Assembly: GCF_029892515.1 (NCBI RefSeq)
Contig: NZ_JARXVF010000001.1
Coordinates: 2,046,001-2,110,000 of the forward strand
DNA length: 64,000 nucleotides
Direction of reading: 5' to 3'
Origin: Pseudaminobacter soli (ex Li et al. 2025)
Lineage (GTDB): Bacteria > Pseudomonadota > Alphaproteobacteria > Rhizobiales > Rhizobiaceae
Positions 16,485 to 25,199 of the stretch are shown piece by piece. Under the pieces are notes generated by a model. It had not been told where the DNA came from. It saw only the letters and a program-made list of their open reading frames with translations, and made no database searches. The position numbers and the translations under genes were made by a program. The number at the start of each line of letters is the position of its first letter. The stretch's first letter is position 1.

Positions 16485-19400
16485 AGCAGGAACCGTTCCC
16501 CTTCGCGCCCATTGCCTCGCCGGCCTATGTCGAGTTCGGCGTGCAGTCGAATTTTTCCTTCCTGCGCGGCGCCTCCCAGCCGCAGGAACTGGTGGTGGCC
16601 GCTTGCCTGCTGGGCCATGCCGGCATGGGCCTTGCCGACCGCAACACGGTGGCCGGCGTCGTGCGCGCCTGGACCCAATCGAAGTGCATCAGGTTTTCGG
16701 ACGATGCCAAGCCCGTGCGGCTTGCCTACCATCCCGGCTGCCGGCTGGTGTTCGGCGACGGCACGCCCGATGTGCTCGCCTACCCGCAAACCCGCGAGGG
16801 CTGGGGGCATCTGTGCCGCATGCTCACCGAGGCCAATTTGCGGCCCGAAACCGAAAAGGGCGCCACGCTTCTGAGGCGCGAAGACCTTCTCGAATGGGGC
16901 GATCTCATGTCGCTTGCCGTGCTGCCGGACCTTTCGGAGGCAGCGGGCGCGGACCAGCTTGCCCTCGTCCGCCAGCTGAAGGATCGTTTCGGCAGAAACC
17001 TGCGCCTTGGCGTCGCGCCCGCCTATCTCGGCGACGACCGTTTTCGCATCGCGCAGGCCGCCGCGATGGCCGATGCGGCGGGCGTGCCGCTGATGGCGAC
17101 CAACGACGTGCTCTACCATGCCGCCGACCAGCGCCCGCTGCAGGACGTGCTCACCGCGATCCGGCTGAACAAGTCCGTCGCCGAGGCAGGGTTCGAGCTT
17201 GCCGCCAATGCCGAACGCCACATGAAGCATCCTGTCGAGATGGCGCGGCTTTTCCGTGCCTATCCGCAGGCGCTGGCCGAGACGCTGCGCTTTGCCGAAA
17301 GCCTTGAGTTCTCGCTGGACGAATTGAAGCACAACTATCCCGAGGAAACGACGGAAGAAGGCGTCGACCCTCAGGACGAACTGGAAAGGCTGACCTGGGT
17401 AGGCGCCGCAAACCGCTATCCGGAAGGCGTTCCCGAAAAGGTGCAGGGCCTGATCCGGCACGAACTCGCTATCGTCGCCGAGAAGAAATATGCCCGCTAC
17501 TTCCTCACCGTGAACGACATCGTCCGCTTTGCCCGTTCGGAAGAGTGCAACGTGCTCTGCCAGGGACGCGGCTCGGCCGCCAATTCGGTGATCTGCTATT
17601 GCCTCGGCATCACCGAGGTCGATCCCGAGCGCATGAAGGTGCAAGTCCTCTTCGAGCGCTTCGTCTCCACCGAGCGCGACGAGCCGCCTGATATCGACGT
17701 GGATTTCGAGCACGAAAAGCGCGAGAAGATCATCGCCTATATCTACGAGAAATACAGCCAGAAGCGCACCGCGCTGGCCGCCGCGGTGGTGAGCTACCGG
17801 GGGCGTTCCGCCCTGCGCGAGGTCGCCAAGGCGATGGGGCTGTCGGACGATGTGCGCGGCGCGCTGTCGGGCTCGATCTGGGGCTGGTCGTCCAGCGAAC
17901 TGGGCGAGAAGGAGGCCAATGCCGGCGGTCTCGACAAGTCGGACCCGGCCGCAAAACACGTGATCGCCCGCGCCAACGAGATCCTCGGCTTTCCGCGCCA
18001 CCTGTCGCAGCATGTCGGCGGCTTCGTCATCACCCGGGACCGGCTCGACGAGATCGTGCCGATCATGAAAACGGCGATGGACGAGCGCAAGATGGTCGAA
18101 TGGGACAAGGACGACCTCGATGCCGTCAGCATCCTGAAAGTCGACATCCTCGCGCTCGGCATGTTGTCCTGCCTGAAGCGCGCCCTCGACCTTCTGGAAG
18201 ATCATTATCGCGTGCGCGACCCCTATGGCCGGCGGCTGACGCTGGCGACGATCCCGGCGGAGGAAAAACCCGTCTACGACATGATCTGCCGGGCCGACAC
18301 GCTCGGCGTCTTCCAGATCGAGTCGCGCGCCCAGATGTCGATGCTGCCGCGGCTAAGGCCAAGGGAATTCTACGATCTCGTCATCGAGGTGGCGATCGTG
18401 CGCCCTGGCCCGATCCAGGGCGACATGGTGCATCCTTACCTGCGCCGGCGCATGGGCAAGGAAAAGGTGGAATATTACAAGCCCGAACTGGAAAAAATCC
18501 TGAAGCGCACGCTGGGCGTGCCGCTGTTCCAGGAACAGGCCATGGCCATTGCCATCGAAGCCGGCGGCTTCACGCCGGGCGAGGCCGACCAGCTGCGCCG
18601 GGCCATGGCCACGTTCCGGCGCAACGGCACGATCGGCAATTATCGCGACCGCATGATCAAGGGCATGGTCGAGAGGGGCTATCCGAAGGATTTCGCCGAG
18701 CGCTGTTTCAAGCAGATCGAAGGCTTTGGCGAATATGGCTTTCCCGAAAGCCATGCCGCCTCCTTTGCCCTGCTGGTCTATGCCTCCTGCTGGTTCAAGA
18801 CCTTCTATCCGGACGTTTTCTGCGCCGCGATCCTGAATTCTCAGCCCATGGGGTTTTACCGGCCCGCCCAGCTGGTGCGCGATGCGCAGGACCATGGCGT
18901 CGAGGTTAGGCCCATCGACATCAACGCCTCGGATTGGGACTGCACGCTTGAAGACGCCCCCTTCGATCCCAAGCGGGTCCTTGCGCGGCATGCCGAGATG
19001 CGCGGCGTGATCAAGTCGGCGCGCGCGGTGCGGCTCGGCTTCCGCCAGATCAAGGGCTTGAGCGAAGACGATATGCGCGCCTTCGTCGCCGCGCGTGGGG
19101 CGGGCTATGATTCAGTGCGCGACGTGTGGCTGCGCTCGGGCCTGCGCGTCGACGCGCTGGAACGGCTGGCCGGGGCCGATTCCTTCCGCTCGCTGGGGCT
19201 CGACCGGCGCGAGGCGCTATGGGCGGTGCGCGCGCTGGGCAGCAGGGCGGTCGAGCGCCTGCCGCTGTTCGACCGCCCTGAAATCCGCCTGCGGGATATG
19301 GAGCCCGAGACCGAACTGCCGCGGATGCCGCTGGGCGAGCACGTCGTGCATGACTATCGCTCGCTCGGGCTGTCGCTGAAGGCGCACCCCGTTTCCTTCC

Positions 19401-19867
19401 TGCGCCAAAAACTCGACCGCGCCGGCATCACGCCGAACTGGTTGCTGCCGAATGTTCCGGATGGCAGGCGTGTCTCGGTCGCCGGCCTTGTGCTGGTGCG
19501 CCAGCGGCCGGGCAATGGCAAGGCCATCTTCCTGACCCTCGAGGACGAGAAGGCCATTGCTAACGTCATCGTCTGGTCAAGGGTGTTCGACCATTTCCGC
19601 CCCGTCATCATGGGCGCGCGCTTCATCCGCGTCAGCGGTAAGCTGCAGTCGGAATCCGGAGTGATCCACATCGTCGCCGACAAGATTGAGGACCTGTCGG
19701 GCTGGCTGGCCGCGCTTTCCGAGGAAGCGCAAATTGCGGCCGTGCGCCCCAATTCCCAGCTTCCGGGAAGGCAGCCCCCGAACGCCTCGCCAATTGCCGC
19801 GCGCGATTACGAGGCCCTCTCCCGCGAGACGCATGAAGTCATGCCCAAGGGGCGCAATTTTCAGTAG
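16481..19867 (+). CDS. dnaE2: Error-prone DNA polymerase DnaE2
   Basis: A 1128-residue C-family polymerase alpha subunit that performs translesion synthesis with ImuA and ImuB. An N-terminal PHP domain begins YVEFGVQSNFSFLRGASQP. The polymerase active site includes CQGRGSAANSVICYCLGI and PDIDVDFEHEKRE, with the catalytic aspartates in D404-I-D406-V-D408. A C-terminal OB-fold region follows (VSVAGLVLVRQRPGNGKAIFLTLEDE). The ATG at 16481 overlaps the imuB stop. No other alpha subunit is in the window; the replicative DnaE would be elsewhere. Confidence 0.97.
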   Translation: MKQEPFPFAPIASPAYVEFGVQSNFSFLRGASQPQELVVAACLLGHAGMGLADRNTVAGVVRAWTQSKCIRFSDDAKPVRLAYHPGCRLVFGDGTPDVLAYPQTREGWGHLCRMLTEANLRPETEKGATLLRREDLLEWGDLMSLAVLPDLSEAAGADQLALVRQLKDRFGRNLRLGVAPAYLGDDRFRIAQAAAMADAAGVPLMATNDVLYHAADQRPLQDVLTAIRLNKSVAEAGFELAANAERHMKHPVEMARLFRAYPQALAETLRFAESLEFSLDELKHNYPEETTEEGVDPQDELERLTWVGAANRYPEGVPEKVQGLIRHELAIVAEKKYARYFLTVNDIVRFARSEECNVLCQGRGSAANSVICYCLGITEVDPERMKVQVLFERFVSTERDEPPDIDVDFEHEKREKIIAYIYEKYSQKRTALAAAVVSYRGRSALREVAKAMGLSDDVRGALSGSIWGWSSSELGEKEANAGGLDKSDPAAKHVIARANEILGFPRHLSQHVGGFVITRDRLDEIVPIMKTAMDERKMVEWDKDDLDAVSILKVDILALGMLSCLKRALDLLEDHYRVRDPYGRRLTLATIPAEEKPVYDMICRADTLGVFQIESRAQMSMLPRLRPREFYDLVIEVAIVRPGPIQGDMVHPYLRRRMGKEKVEYYKPELEKILKRTLGVPLFQEQAMAIAIEAGGFTPGEADQLRRAMATFRRNGTIGNYRDRMIKGMVERGYPKDFAERCFKQIEGFGEYGFPESHAASFALLVYASCWFKTFYPDVFCAAILNSQPMGFYRPAQLVRDAQDHGVEVRPIDINASDWDCTLEDAPFDPKRVLARHAEMRGVIKSARAVRLGFRQIKGLSEDDMRAFVAARGAGYDSVRDVWLRSGLRVDALERLAGADSFRSLGLDRREALWAVRALGSRAVERLPLFDRPEIRLRDMEPETELPRMPLGEHVVHDYRSLGLSLKAHPVSFLRQKLDRAGITPNWLLPNVPDGRRVSVAGLVLVRQRPGNGKAIFLTLEDEKAIANVIVWSRVFDHFRPVIMGARFIRVSGKLQSESGVIHIVADKIEDLSGWLAALSEEAQIAAVRPNSQLPGRQPPNASPIAARDYEALSRETHEVMPKGRNFQ

Positions 19868-19946
19868 GGCGCTGGCAGGCGCCATCGCGGGAAAGAAGCG
19901 CCGGAATCGTCGGGTTCGGCAGGGTCGATGCCGCAGCGGGCGCTTG

Positions 19947-20189
19947 TCAGCGGCGCCCGCCCGCCTGCAGCCCGGTGGACCGCCGGGGTTCGTCGGTCGG
20001 GTCGAGCGTGCGCGCTTCGGACGGCAGCATGACGGGAATGCCGTCGCGAACCGGATAGGCGAGCTTTGCCAACCGCGACACCAGCTCCTGCCGCGCCTCG
20101 TCCCACACCAGCGTTCCCTTGGTCAGCGGGCAGACCAGGAGCTCCAGCATCTTGACGTCCACGGCGGGCGCGGGCTTTTCCTGTCTCAT
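19947..20189 (-). CDS. Trm112-like family protein
   Basis: An 80-residue Trm112/UPF0434-type protein. The zinc-ribbon-like core reads [47 protein letters not shown], with the family ILVCP and DGIPVML motifs. Only one of the usual cysteines is seen, as in many bacterial members. In eukaryotes and archaea Trm112 activates methyltransferases; the bacterial role is less clear. It follows the Lon-domain gene on the same strand with a 13-nt gap, so the two are likely one operon. Confidence 0.85.
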   Translation of the reverse strand: MRQEKPAPAVDVKMLELLVCPLTKGTLVWDEARQELVSRLAKLAYPVRDGIPVMLPSEARTLDPTDEPRRSTGLQAGGRR

Positions 20190-20202
20190 CGCCGCTCGTC
20201 CC

Positions 20203-20874
20203 TCATTGCAGGCCGGAGCCGAAATCGTCGTTTTCGCGCGCCAGCACCATTTCGGTGATGGCGATCAGCGTGTCGGCGCGGGTTTTCAGGTCCGGCGCCT
20301 CCAGCAGCGCCTGCTTCTCGGCCGCCCCATAGGGCGCCATCATCGACAGCGCATTGACCAACATGGCGTTGTCGGCGCGGCTGACGCTGTCCCAGTCGGC
20401 CTGCAGCTCGTTGGCCTCGAGATAAGCACGAAACGCCTTCAGAAGCGCCAGCCGGTTGACGTCCTCGCCGGTCGGGTCGTCGGAAAGGTCCGTCGCGAAG
20501 GGCATGATGCGGCACTGGCGATAGGGCGATTTCACCGTCAGTTCCTGCGCGATGCGGAACCGGCAGACGCCTTGCAGCGAAATCAGGTAGCGGCCGTCGC
20601 CGGTCTCGGCAAAGGAGGTTATGCGCCCGATGCAGCCGATACCCGAAAGTTCGGGCTCGCCGTCCTCGCGCAGCGAGCCGTCGAGCGCGGGCTGGACGAC
20701 GCCGATCAGCCGTGAGCCGCCGATCGTCTCGTCGACCATCTGTATGTAGCGCGGCTCGAAAATGTTGAGCGGCATGCGCCCACCCGGCAGCAGAAGCGCG
20801 CCGACCAGTGGAAACACTGGTATCGTCGCCGGGATGTCCTTGCCGAAACGGTAATACGCGTTTCCCGCCTGCAA
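20203..20874 (-). CDS. Lon substrate-binding-domain protein (LON N-terminal domain only)
   Basis: A stand-alone Lon N-terminal domain of about 223 residues without AAA or protease modules: [36 protein letters not shown] is the classical start of that domain. Such proteins may bind unfolded substrates, but the role is unknown. The start is chosen as TTG at 20874 because GGAGGAG lies 3 nt upstream on the minus strand and the protein then begins [11 protein letters not shown] as in relatives; an in-frame ATG at 20922 would add 16 residues. It lies between the thioredoxin gene and the Trm112-like gene. Confidence 0.88.
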   Translation of the reverse strand: MQAGNAYYRFGKDIPATIPVFPLVGALLLPGGRMPLNIFEPRYIQMVDETIGGSRLIGVVQPALDGSLREDGEPELSGIGCIGRITSFAETGDGRYLISLQGVCRFRIAQELTVKSPYRQCRIMPFATDLSDDPTGEDVNRLALLKAFRAYLEANELQADWDSVSRADNAMLVNALSMMAPYGAAEKQALLEAPDLKTRADTLIAITEMVLARENDDFGSGLQ

Positions 20875-21023
20875 TTTCTCCTCCCCGCTCTGCCCTGAAG
20901 CGCCCCGATCAGCTTGAAACATTCCGTTTCCCGCTGCCGGGCGCCCCCGGACATTGCCTAGTCATCTGGAGCGTCGGTCGACCACTGCAAGGGCGACCGG
21001 CGCTCTTCGCCGCCGTCGGGCGA

Positions 21024-21995
21024 TCAGGAAAACAGCAGCGACGACAGCTTGCGCCGGCTCGCCAGCGTCACCTCGTCAGTCATGCCCCAGGCCTCGAACA
21101 GCTGCAACAGCTTGGCACGAGCGCCGTCGTCGTTCCAGCTGCGATCCGCTTTCACGATCGCCAAGAGATTGTCGGCGGCCTCTGCGTGATTGCCAAGCGC
21201 ACTCTGGATCATGGCAAGATCGTAGCGGGCCTGATGGTCGTTCGGGTTGGCAGCCAGCCGTGCCTCTAGCTCCGCCGGATTGCCGAGCGAGGCGGCCTGG
21301 GCGGCGAGGGCGAGCTTGGCGCGCACCCCGGCCAATGCCGGCGCGTCGGCCTTGTCGGCCGGCGCACGCGCCAGCACTTCTTCGGCGCCGGCGGTGTCGC
21401 CCGCCTCGAAAAGCACTTCGGCCAGGCCGCCCAGGGCGTCGAGATTGTCGGGCGCCTGCTGCAGCACCGCGTCGAAAATGCCGGCCGCGGTCTGGGCATC
21501 GCCGGCCGCGCGCGCTTCTGCTGCAGCGGCAAGCGCTTCCTCGATGCGCGGGCCACCGCCCTTGCCGCCGACGCGGTCGATGAATTCGCGGATCTGGCTT
21601 TCAGGAACGGCGCCCATGAAACCGTCCACCGGCTGGCCGTCCTTGAAGGCGATGACGGCAGGGATGGACTGGATGCCGAGCTGGCCGGCCACCGCGGGGT
21701 GATCGTCGATGTTCATCTTGACCAGCTTGACCTTGCCGTTGGACGCCTGGACCGCCTTTTCCAGCGCCGGTGCCAGCTGCTTGCAAGGGCCGCACCATGG
21801 CGCCCAGAAGTCGACCAGAACAGGCTGGTGTCGCGATTCCTGCAGAACGTCGGCCGCAAAGCTCGCCGTGGTCGTATCCTTGATGACGGATGCGTCCGCG
21901 CCGGCGGCTGCGCCTTCGCCCTGCGGCTGCGCCCCGCCATAGGTCACATTGGTCGTATAGGAGTTGCCGGCACCGCCGAATGAATTGTTGCTCAT
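21024..21995 (-). CDS. Thioredoxin-domain protein with tetratricopeptide-like tail (CnoX/YbbN type)
   Basis: A 323-residue cytoplasmic protein. The thioredoxin domain (about 38-150) has the active site WAPWCGPCKQ (C68, C71). Residues 160-320 form alanine-rich helical repeats (DNLDALGGLAEVLFEAGDTAGAEEVLARAP, NDHQARYDLAMIQSALGNHAEAADNL) as in E. coli CnoX/YbbN, a redox chaperone partner of GroEL. Here the CGPC site is complete, so redox activity is plausible, unlike E. coli CnoX. The start ATG at 21995 has GGAAGGG upstream; the extension before it is rejected. Confidence 0.92.
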   Translation of the reverse strand: MSNNSFGGAGNSYTTNVTYGGAQPQGEGAAAGADASVIKDTTTASFAADVLQESRHQPVLVDFWAPWCGPCKQLAPALEKAVQASNGKVKLVKMNIDDHPAVAGQLGIQSIPAVIAFKDGQPVDGFMGAVPESQIREFIDRVGGKGGGPRIEEALAAAAEARAAGDAQTAAGIFDAVLQQAPDNLDALGGLAEVLFEAGDTAGAEEVLARAPADKADAPALAGVRAKLALAAQAASLGNPAELEARLAANPNDHQARYDLAMIQSALGNHAEAADNLLAIVKADRSWNDDGARAKLLQLFEAWGMTDEVTLASRRKLSSLLFS

Positions 21996-22085
21996 AACTG
22001 CCCTTCCGGCCGCCGCAGCGGCGCGTTCCAACCTATTTGCTGCCGGGACTACCGGCCAAGCCCAGTTTCGTCATCCATGTGGCGA

Positions 22086-22583
22086 TCATGCCGAGACTTT
22101 CAAGACGAGCGGCTCGTGTCCAGTCGCCTTCACGAACGTCAGGAGATCGCCGCTGGCGATCGAAGTCGTCGCCTCATTGCTCAGCGGATGCGCATTGACG
22201 ATCTCGTTTTCCATCAGCGGGGCGTCGAGCACCAGCTTCACGCGCTTTTCTGTATCGTTGATGAGGCCGAACACGGTCACCGATCCGGGCACCACGCCCA
22301 GAAGCTCCATCAGCGCCTCCGGCTTGCCGAAGGAGACGCGGCTCGATGCCCCGATCAGGTGGTGGATCTGCTTGAGGTCGACCTCGGCCTCCTCGTCCAC
22401 CGTCACCAGGAAGAAATTGTCCTTCTTGTCCTTGAGGAACAGATTCTTGGTGTGGCCGCCAGTGATCTCGCCACGCAGGCCTTGCGAATCGGCAACCGTG
22501 AACAGCGGCGGGTGCGTTTTCGTCGTCACGGTGATTCCCAGCGAATCGAGAAAAGCGAAAAGTTCGTCGGGTGATTTGGGCAT
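22086..22583 (-). CDS. Prolyl-tRNA editing protein ProX (YbaK/INS family)
   Basis: A 165-residue trans-editing deacylase expected to hydrolyse misacylated Ala-tRNA(Pro). Family features are the opening SPDELFAFLDSLGITVTTKTHPPLFTV, GGHTKNLFLKDKKDNFFLVTVDE with the catalytic lysine region, and GVVPGSVTVFGLINDTEKRVKLVLD. The ATG at 22583 removes an arginine-rich extension with no support. It lies 90 bp downstream of the thioredoxin start on the same strand and upstream of the tRNA-Gly gene. Confidence 0.9.
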   Translation of the reverse strand: MPKSPDELFAFLDSLGITVTTKTHPPLFTVADSQGLRGEITGGHTKNLFLKDKKDNFFLVTVDEEAEVDLKQIHHLIGASSRVSFGKPEALMELLGVVPGSVTVFGLINDTEKRVKLVLDAPLMENEIVNAHPLSNEATTSIASGDLLTFVKATGHEPLVLKVSA

Positions 22584-22749
22584 GAATCGGCGTTTCCGGG
22601 CTGGTTTTCGGTATCGGCCGGTTATTGGCCAAGGCGGCGCGCGAGACAATCCCCCAGCCGCATTTGTAATTGTGCGGAAGCTGACCCAGCGTCCATAAAG
22701 GGTTTGCCGGGCCGGTTCATATAAGTTTCAAAAACCGCAATTTTCCCTG

Positions 22750-22778
22750 TTGCAATCCTCCCCCGCTTCGGCCATATA
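22750..22778 (+). promoter_or_regulatory. Promoter of the tRNA-Gly gene
   Basis: TTGCAA (22750-22755), a 17-nt spacer and CATATA (22773-22778). Transcription would begin near 22786, about 23 nt before the mature tRNA. Confidence 0.55.
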
Positions 22779-22808
22779 GGCGTCGCTTCGGTCGAGACAG
22801 ACCGGCGA

Positions 22809-22883
22809 GCGGGTGTAGCTCAGGGGTAGAGCACAACCTTGCCAAGGTTGGGGTCGAGCGTTCGAATCGCTTCACCCGCTCCA
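22809..22883 (+). tRNA. tRNA-Gly (anticodon GCC)
   Basis: The cloverleaf is complete: acceptor GCGGGTG pairs with CACCCGC (22873-22879), the D arm is GCTC-AGGGGTA-GAGC, the anticodon stem is CAACC/GGTTG with loop TTGCCAA (anticodon GCC at 22841-22843), the T loop is TTCGAAT, the discriminator is T and CCA is encoded. It decodes GGC and GGU. It is a single-gene unit with its own promoter and terminator. Confidence 0.97.
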
Positions 22884-22910
22884 GTTTTCCTTCGGGAAAC
22901 TAAGCAAACA

Positions 22911-22936
22911 AAAAGGCCGCCTTCGGGCGGCCTTTT
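22911..22936 (+). terminator. Intrinsic terminator after tRNA-Gly
   Basis: AAAAGGCCGCC-TTCG-GGCGGCCTTTT, an 11-bp stem capped by a stable TTCG tetraloop, then GCTTTT. It lies 27 nt downstream of the tRNA CCA end and also before the convergent LysR gene end. Confidence 0.9.
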
Positions 22937-22968
22937 GCTTTTCCAGCGGTCGAATCGGCAAGCTGTGA

Positions 22969-23826
22969 TCACCCTTGGTTTGGGTCAAAGCATCTTTCGG
23001 CCAGCACGGCGCTCATGTCCTCGACCAGGGCTGCCACCGGCCCGCTGTTCTCCCAGGAATAGATCGACACCACCATCGAAGGCTCCGTGCTGAAGGGCGC
23101 GTATTGCCGGACACGGCGGCCGGCCGTCGTGCCTATGGGCAGAAGCGACAGCCCAAGCCCCGCTTCGACGGCGACCAACACGTTGTGCAGGCTGCTGCCG
23201 GAGAAGGCGATATACCAGCGGCGGCGTTCGCGCTCTATGCGCTCGAACATCGCGTCGCGATAAAGCCCGCCCGGCGGGAAGGCGACCAGCGGCATGGGGT
23301 CGGGCCAATCCTCGATCCGGTCGGCGCTCTCGAACCAGCCCATTGCTTCGGGGAATGTCGCGCGAAAGTCGGAGCTCGCGGCAGGTTCCTTGACGATGAC
23401 GATATCGAACTCGCCGGCGCGGTACCGCTTCGTCAGATCGCGACTCAGCCCCGCCACGACATCCAGCCGGATTTCCCGGTGCCGCTTCGAAAAGCCGGCA
23501 AAGACCTTTGCCATCGCGCCGCTGACGATATCTTCCGGAACGCCGATGCGGATGGATGCCGTGCCGGCCGGGTCGGCAAGCATGGTCTCCGCTTCGTGCT
23601 GCAGGCTCAGGATCCGGCGGGCGTAGCCCAGCAGCCGCTCGCCCGAAGCCGTGGCCTGAACCGGCCGCGCGGCGCGGTCGATGAGCTCGCGGCCAACCGC
23701 TTCCTCCAGCCGGCCCAGCTGCTGGCTGATGGTCGATTGCGTCATGTTGAGCCGTTCGGCGGCCTGGGTGAAGCTTCCGGTGTCGGCAATGGCCACGAAA
23801 GAGCGCAGAAGGCGTGGATCGAGCAT
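22969..23826 (-). CDS. LysR-family transcriptional regulator
   Basis: A 285-residue LTTR. The winged helix (about residues 3-60) reads LDPRLLRSFVAIADTGSFTQAAERLNMTQSTISQQLGRLEEAVGRELIDR, followed by a substrate-binding-like effector domain (IRIGVPEDIVSGAMAKVF...GLGLSLLPIG). The start MLDPRLL at 23826 is the usual one; MSAYNDA at 23847 is an alternative, and neither has a strong ribosome site. It is divergent from the ankyrin-deaminase-MFS genes, which are its likely targets. A perfect inverted repeat sits between them (23873-23886). Confidence 0.92.
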   Translation of the reverse strand: MLDPRLLRSFVAIADTGSFTQAAERLNMTQSTISQQLGRLEEAVGRELIDRAARPVQATASGERLLGYARRILSLQHEAETMLADPAGTASIRIGVPEDIVSGAMAKVFAGFSKRHREIRLDVVAGLSRDLTKRYRAGEFDIVIVKEPAASSDFRATFPEAMGWFESADRIEDWPDPMPLVAFPPGGLYRDAMFERIERERRRWYIAFSGSSLHNVLVAVEAGLGLSLLPIGTTAGRRVRQYAPFSTEPSMVVSIYSWENSGPVAALVEDMSAVLAERCFDPNQG

Positions 23827-23872
23827 GGCGTCATTATAAGCTGACATCGACGGCGCATCATTCACATTCGCA

Positions 23873-23886
23873 CTGATATTTATCAG
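23873..23886. promoter_or_regulatory. Inverted repeat in the LysR/ankyrin divergent promoter
   Basis: CTGATA-TT-TATCAG, a perfect 6-bp inverted repeat about 47 nt upstream of the LysR start in an AT-rich stretch. The position suits LTTR autoregulation; assignment to this regulator is inference. Confidence 0.4.
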
Positions 23887-24037
23887 AACATTTAATTTCC
23901 AGATGAAGGCGATCGCGCCTATTCTCCGGATGCTTCGGAATGAAAGCCGGCCGCCTAGGCCCGGGCCGACATGCAAGGTCGAGGGCGAGCCGAATCAGCA
24001 GGCGCTACGCCGTGCCGAGTGATTTGCGGACCCAAAA

Positions 24038-24709
24038 ATGCTGAGACCTACGGCGATCCTCGCGTTCCTGATATTCACACTGGCGTTGTCGCCCATCGTT
24101 GCATCTGGACAAGACATGACTGACACCCGACTACATGCTGCGGCCGCCAAAGATGACGTAGCAACCATCAAGCAGCTTCTCTCCGAAGGCGTGGCACTCG
24201 ATGCGCGCGACGCCGAAGGCCGCACCGCGCTTCTGGTTGCCACCCACGGCAACAGGATCGATGCCGCCCGGGCGCTAATCGAAGCGGGCGCCGACGTCAA
24301 CGCCAAGGACAACATCATCGACAGCCCCTATCTTTATGCCGGCGCGCGTGGCCATCTCGAAATCCTCAAGCTGACGCTCGAGCACGGCGCCGACCTCAAG
24401 AGCACTAACCGCTACGGCGGCATCGCCCTCATCCCCGCCTCCGAGCGCGGCCATGTCGAAACCGTCCGCACGCTGATCGAGGCCGGCGTGAATGTCGATC
24501 ACGTCAACAAGCTTGGCTGGACCGCCCTTCTGGAGGCGATCATCCTGAGCGATGGCGGGGAAAGGCATCAGCAGATCGTCCAGCTGCTGGTGGATGCAAA
24601 GGCGGATGTGAACCTTGCCGACCGCGAGGGCGTCAGGCCGCTCCAGCATGCCCGCAGCCGCGGCTATTCCAGGATCGAGCAGATCCTGGTTGCGGCCGGA
24701 GCGCACTGA
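24038..24709 (+). CDS. Exported ankyrin-repeat protein
   Basis: A 223-residue protein with a signal peptide (residues 1-24, MLRPTAILAFLIFTLALSPI...), then about five ankyrin repeats from residue 28 to the end (TRLHAAAAKDDVATIKQLLSEGVALDARDAEGRTALLVAT; DVNAKDNIIDSPYLYAGARGHLEILKLTLEHGADL and so on). It probably acts as a periplasmic protein-binding scaffold; the partner is unknown. It is first of three plus-strand genes (11-nt gap to the deaminase) opposite a LysR gene. An exported ankyrin protein beside a cytoplasmic deaminase is an unexplained combination. Confidence 0.88.
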   Translation: MLRPTAILAFLIFTLALSPIVASGQDMTDTRLHAAAAKDDVATIKQLLSEGVALDARDAEGRTALLVATHGNRIDAARALIEAGADVNAKDNIIDSPYLYAGARGHLEILKLTLEHGADLKSTNRYGGIALIPASERGHVETVRTLIEAGVNVDHVNKLGWTALLEAIILSDGGERHQQIVQLLVDAKADVNLADREGVRPLQHARSRGYSRIEQILVAAGAH

Positions 24710-24720
24710 AGGAGGCGACA

Positions 24721-25194
24721 ATGAGCAATACCGAACGCTATCTGTGCCAGGCGATCGAGCTTGCGCGCACCAATCTCGAAAGCGGTGGCCGGCCCTTCGG
24801 AGCGGTCCTCGTCAGGAATGGCGAGGTCGTCGCAACGGGCGTCAACGAGATCGTCGGCACCAACGATCCCACCGCGCACGCAGAGATGATGGCGGTTCGG
24901 GCGGCAAGCCAAAAACTCGGCTCGCCGAATCTGGAAGGCGCTGCCGTCTATGCCAGCGGCCACCCCTGCCCCATGTGCATGGCCGCGATGCGCCTCGCCG
25001 GCGTCGGCGAAGTATATTACGCCTATTCCAACGACGATGGCGCGCCCTACGGCCTTTCGACGGCGGCCATCTATGCCGATCTGGCAAAACCCTTTTCCGA
25101 ACAGTCGATGAAGATCAGCTATGTGCCGGTCCGCCCGGAACCCGGCCCCGATCTCTATGACGAGTGGCAGAAGAGACAGGCCAAGCGGGCATAG
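24721..25194 (+). CDS. Nucleoside/guanine deaminase-like protein
   Basis: A 157-residue member of the cytidine/deoxycytidylate deaminase superfamily. Zinc ligands and the catalytic glutamate are visible: HAEMM (H53, E55) and PCPMC (C83, C86). The sequence GGRPFGAVLVRNGEVVATGVNEIVGTNDPTAHAEMMAVR is closest to guanine deaminase (GuaD)-type and related amino-aryl deaminases, so the substrate may be guanine or another aromatic amine. It lies between the exported ankyrin gene and an MFS permease with small gaps (11 and 5 nt), implying one transcript. Confidence 0.88.
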   Translation: MSNTERYLCQAIELARTNLESGGRPFGAVLVRNGEVVATGVNEIVGTNDPTAHAEMMAVRAASQKLGSPNLEGAAVYASGHPCPMCMAAMRLAGVGEVYYAYSNDDGAPYGLSTAAIYADLAKPFSEQSMKISYVPVRPEPGPDLYDEWQKRQAKRA

Positions 25195-25199
25195 GCGGC

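Noticed and set aside
16430-18205. A 591-codon minus-strand frame opposite imuB/dnaE2
   Set aside because: It shadows the conserved DnaE2 polymerase coding sequence; the composition is His/Arg/Val-rich as in frame shadows and no domain is visible.
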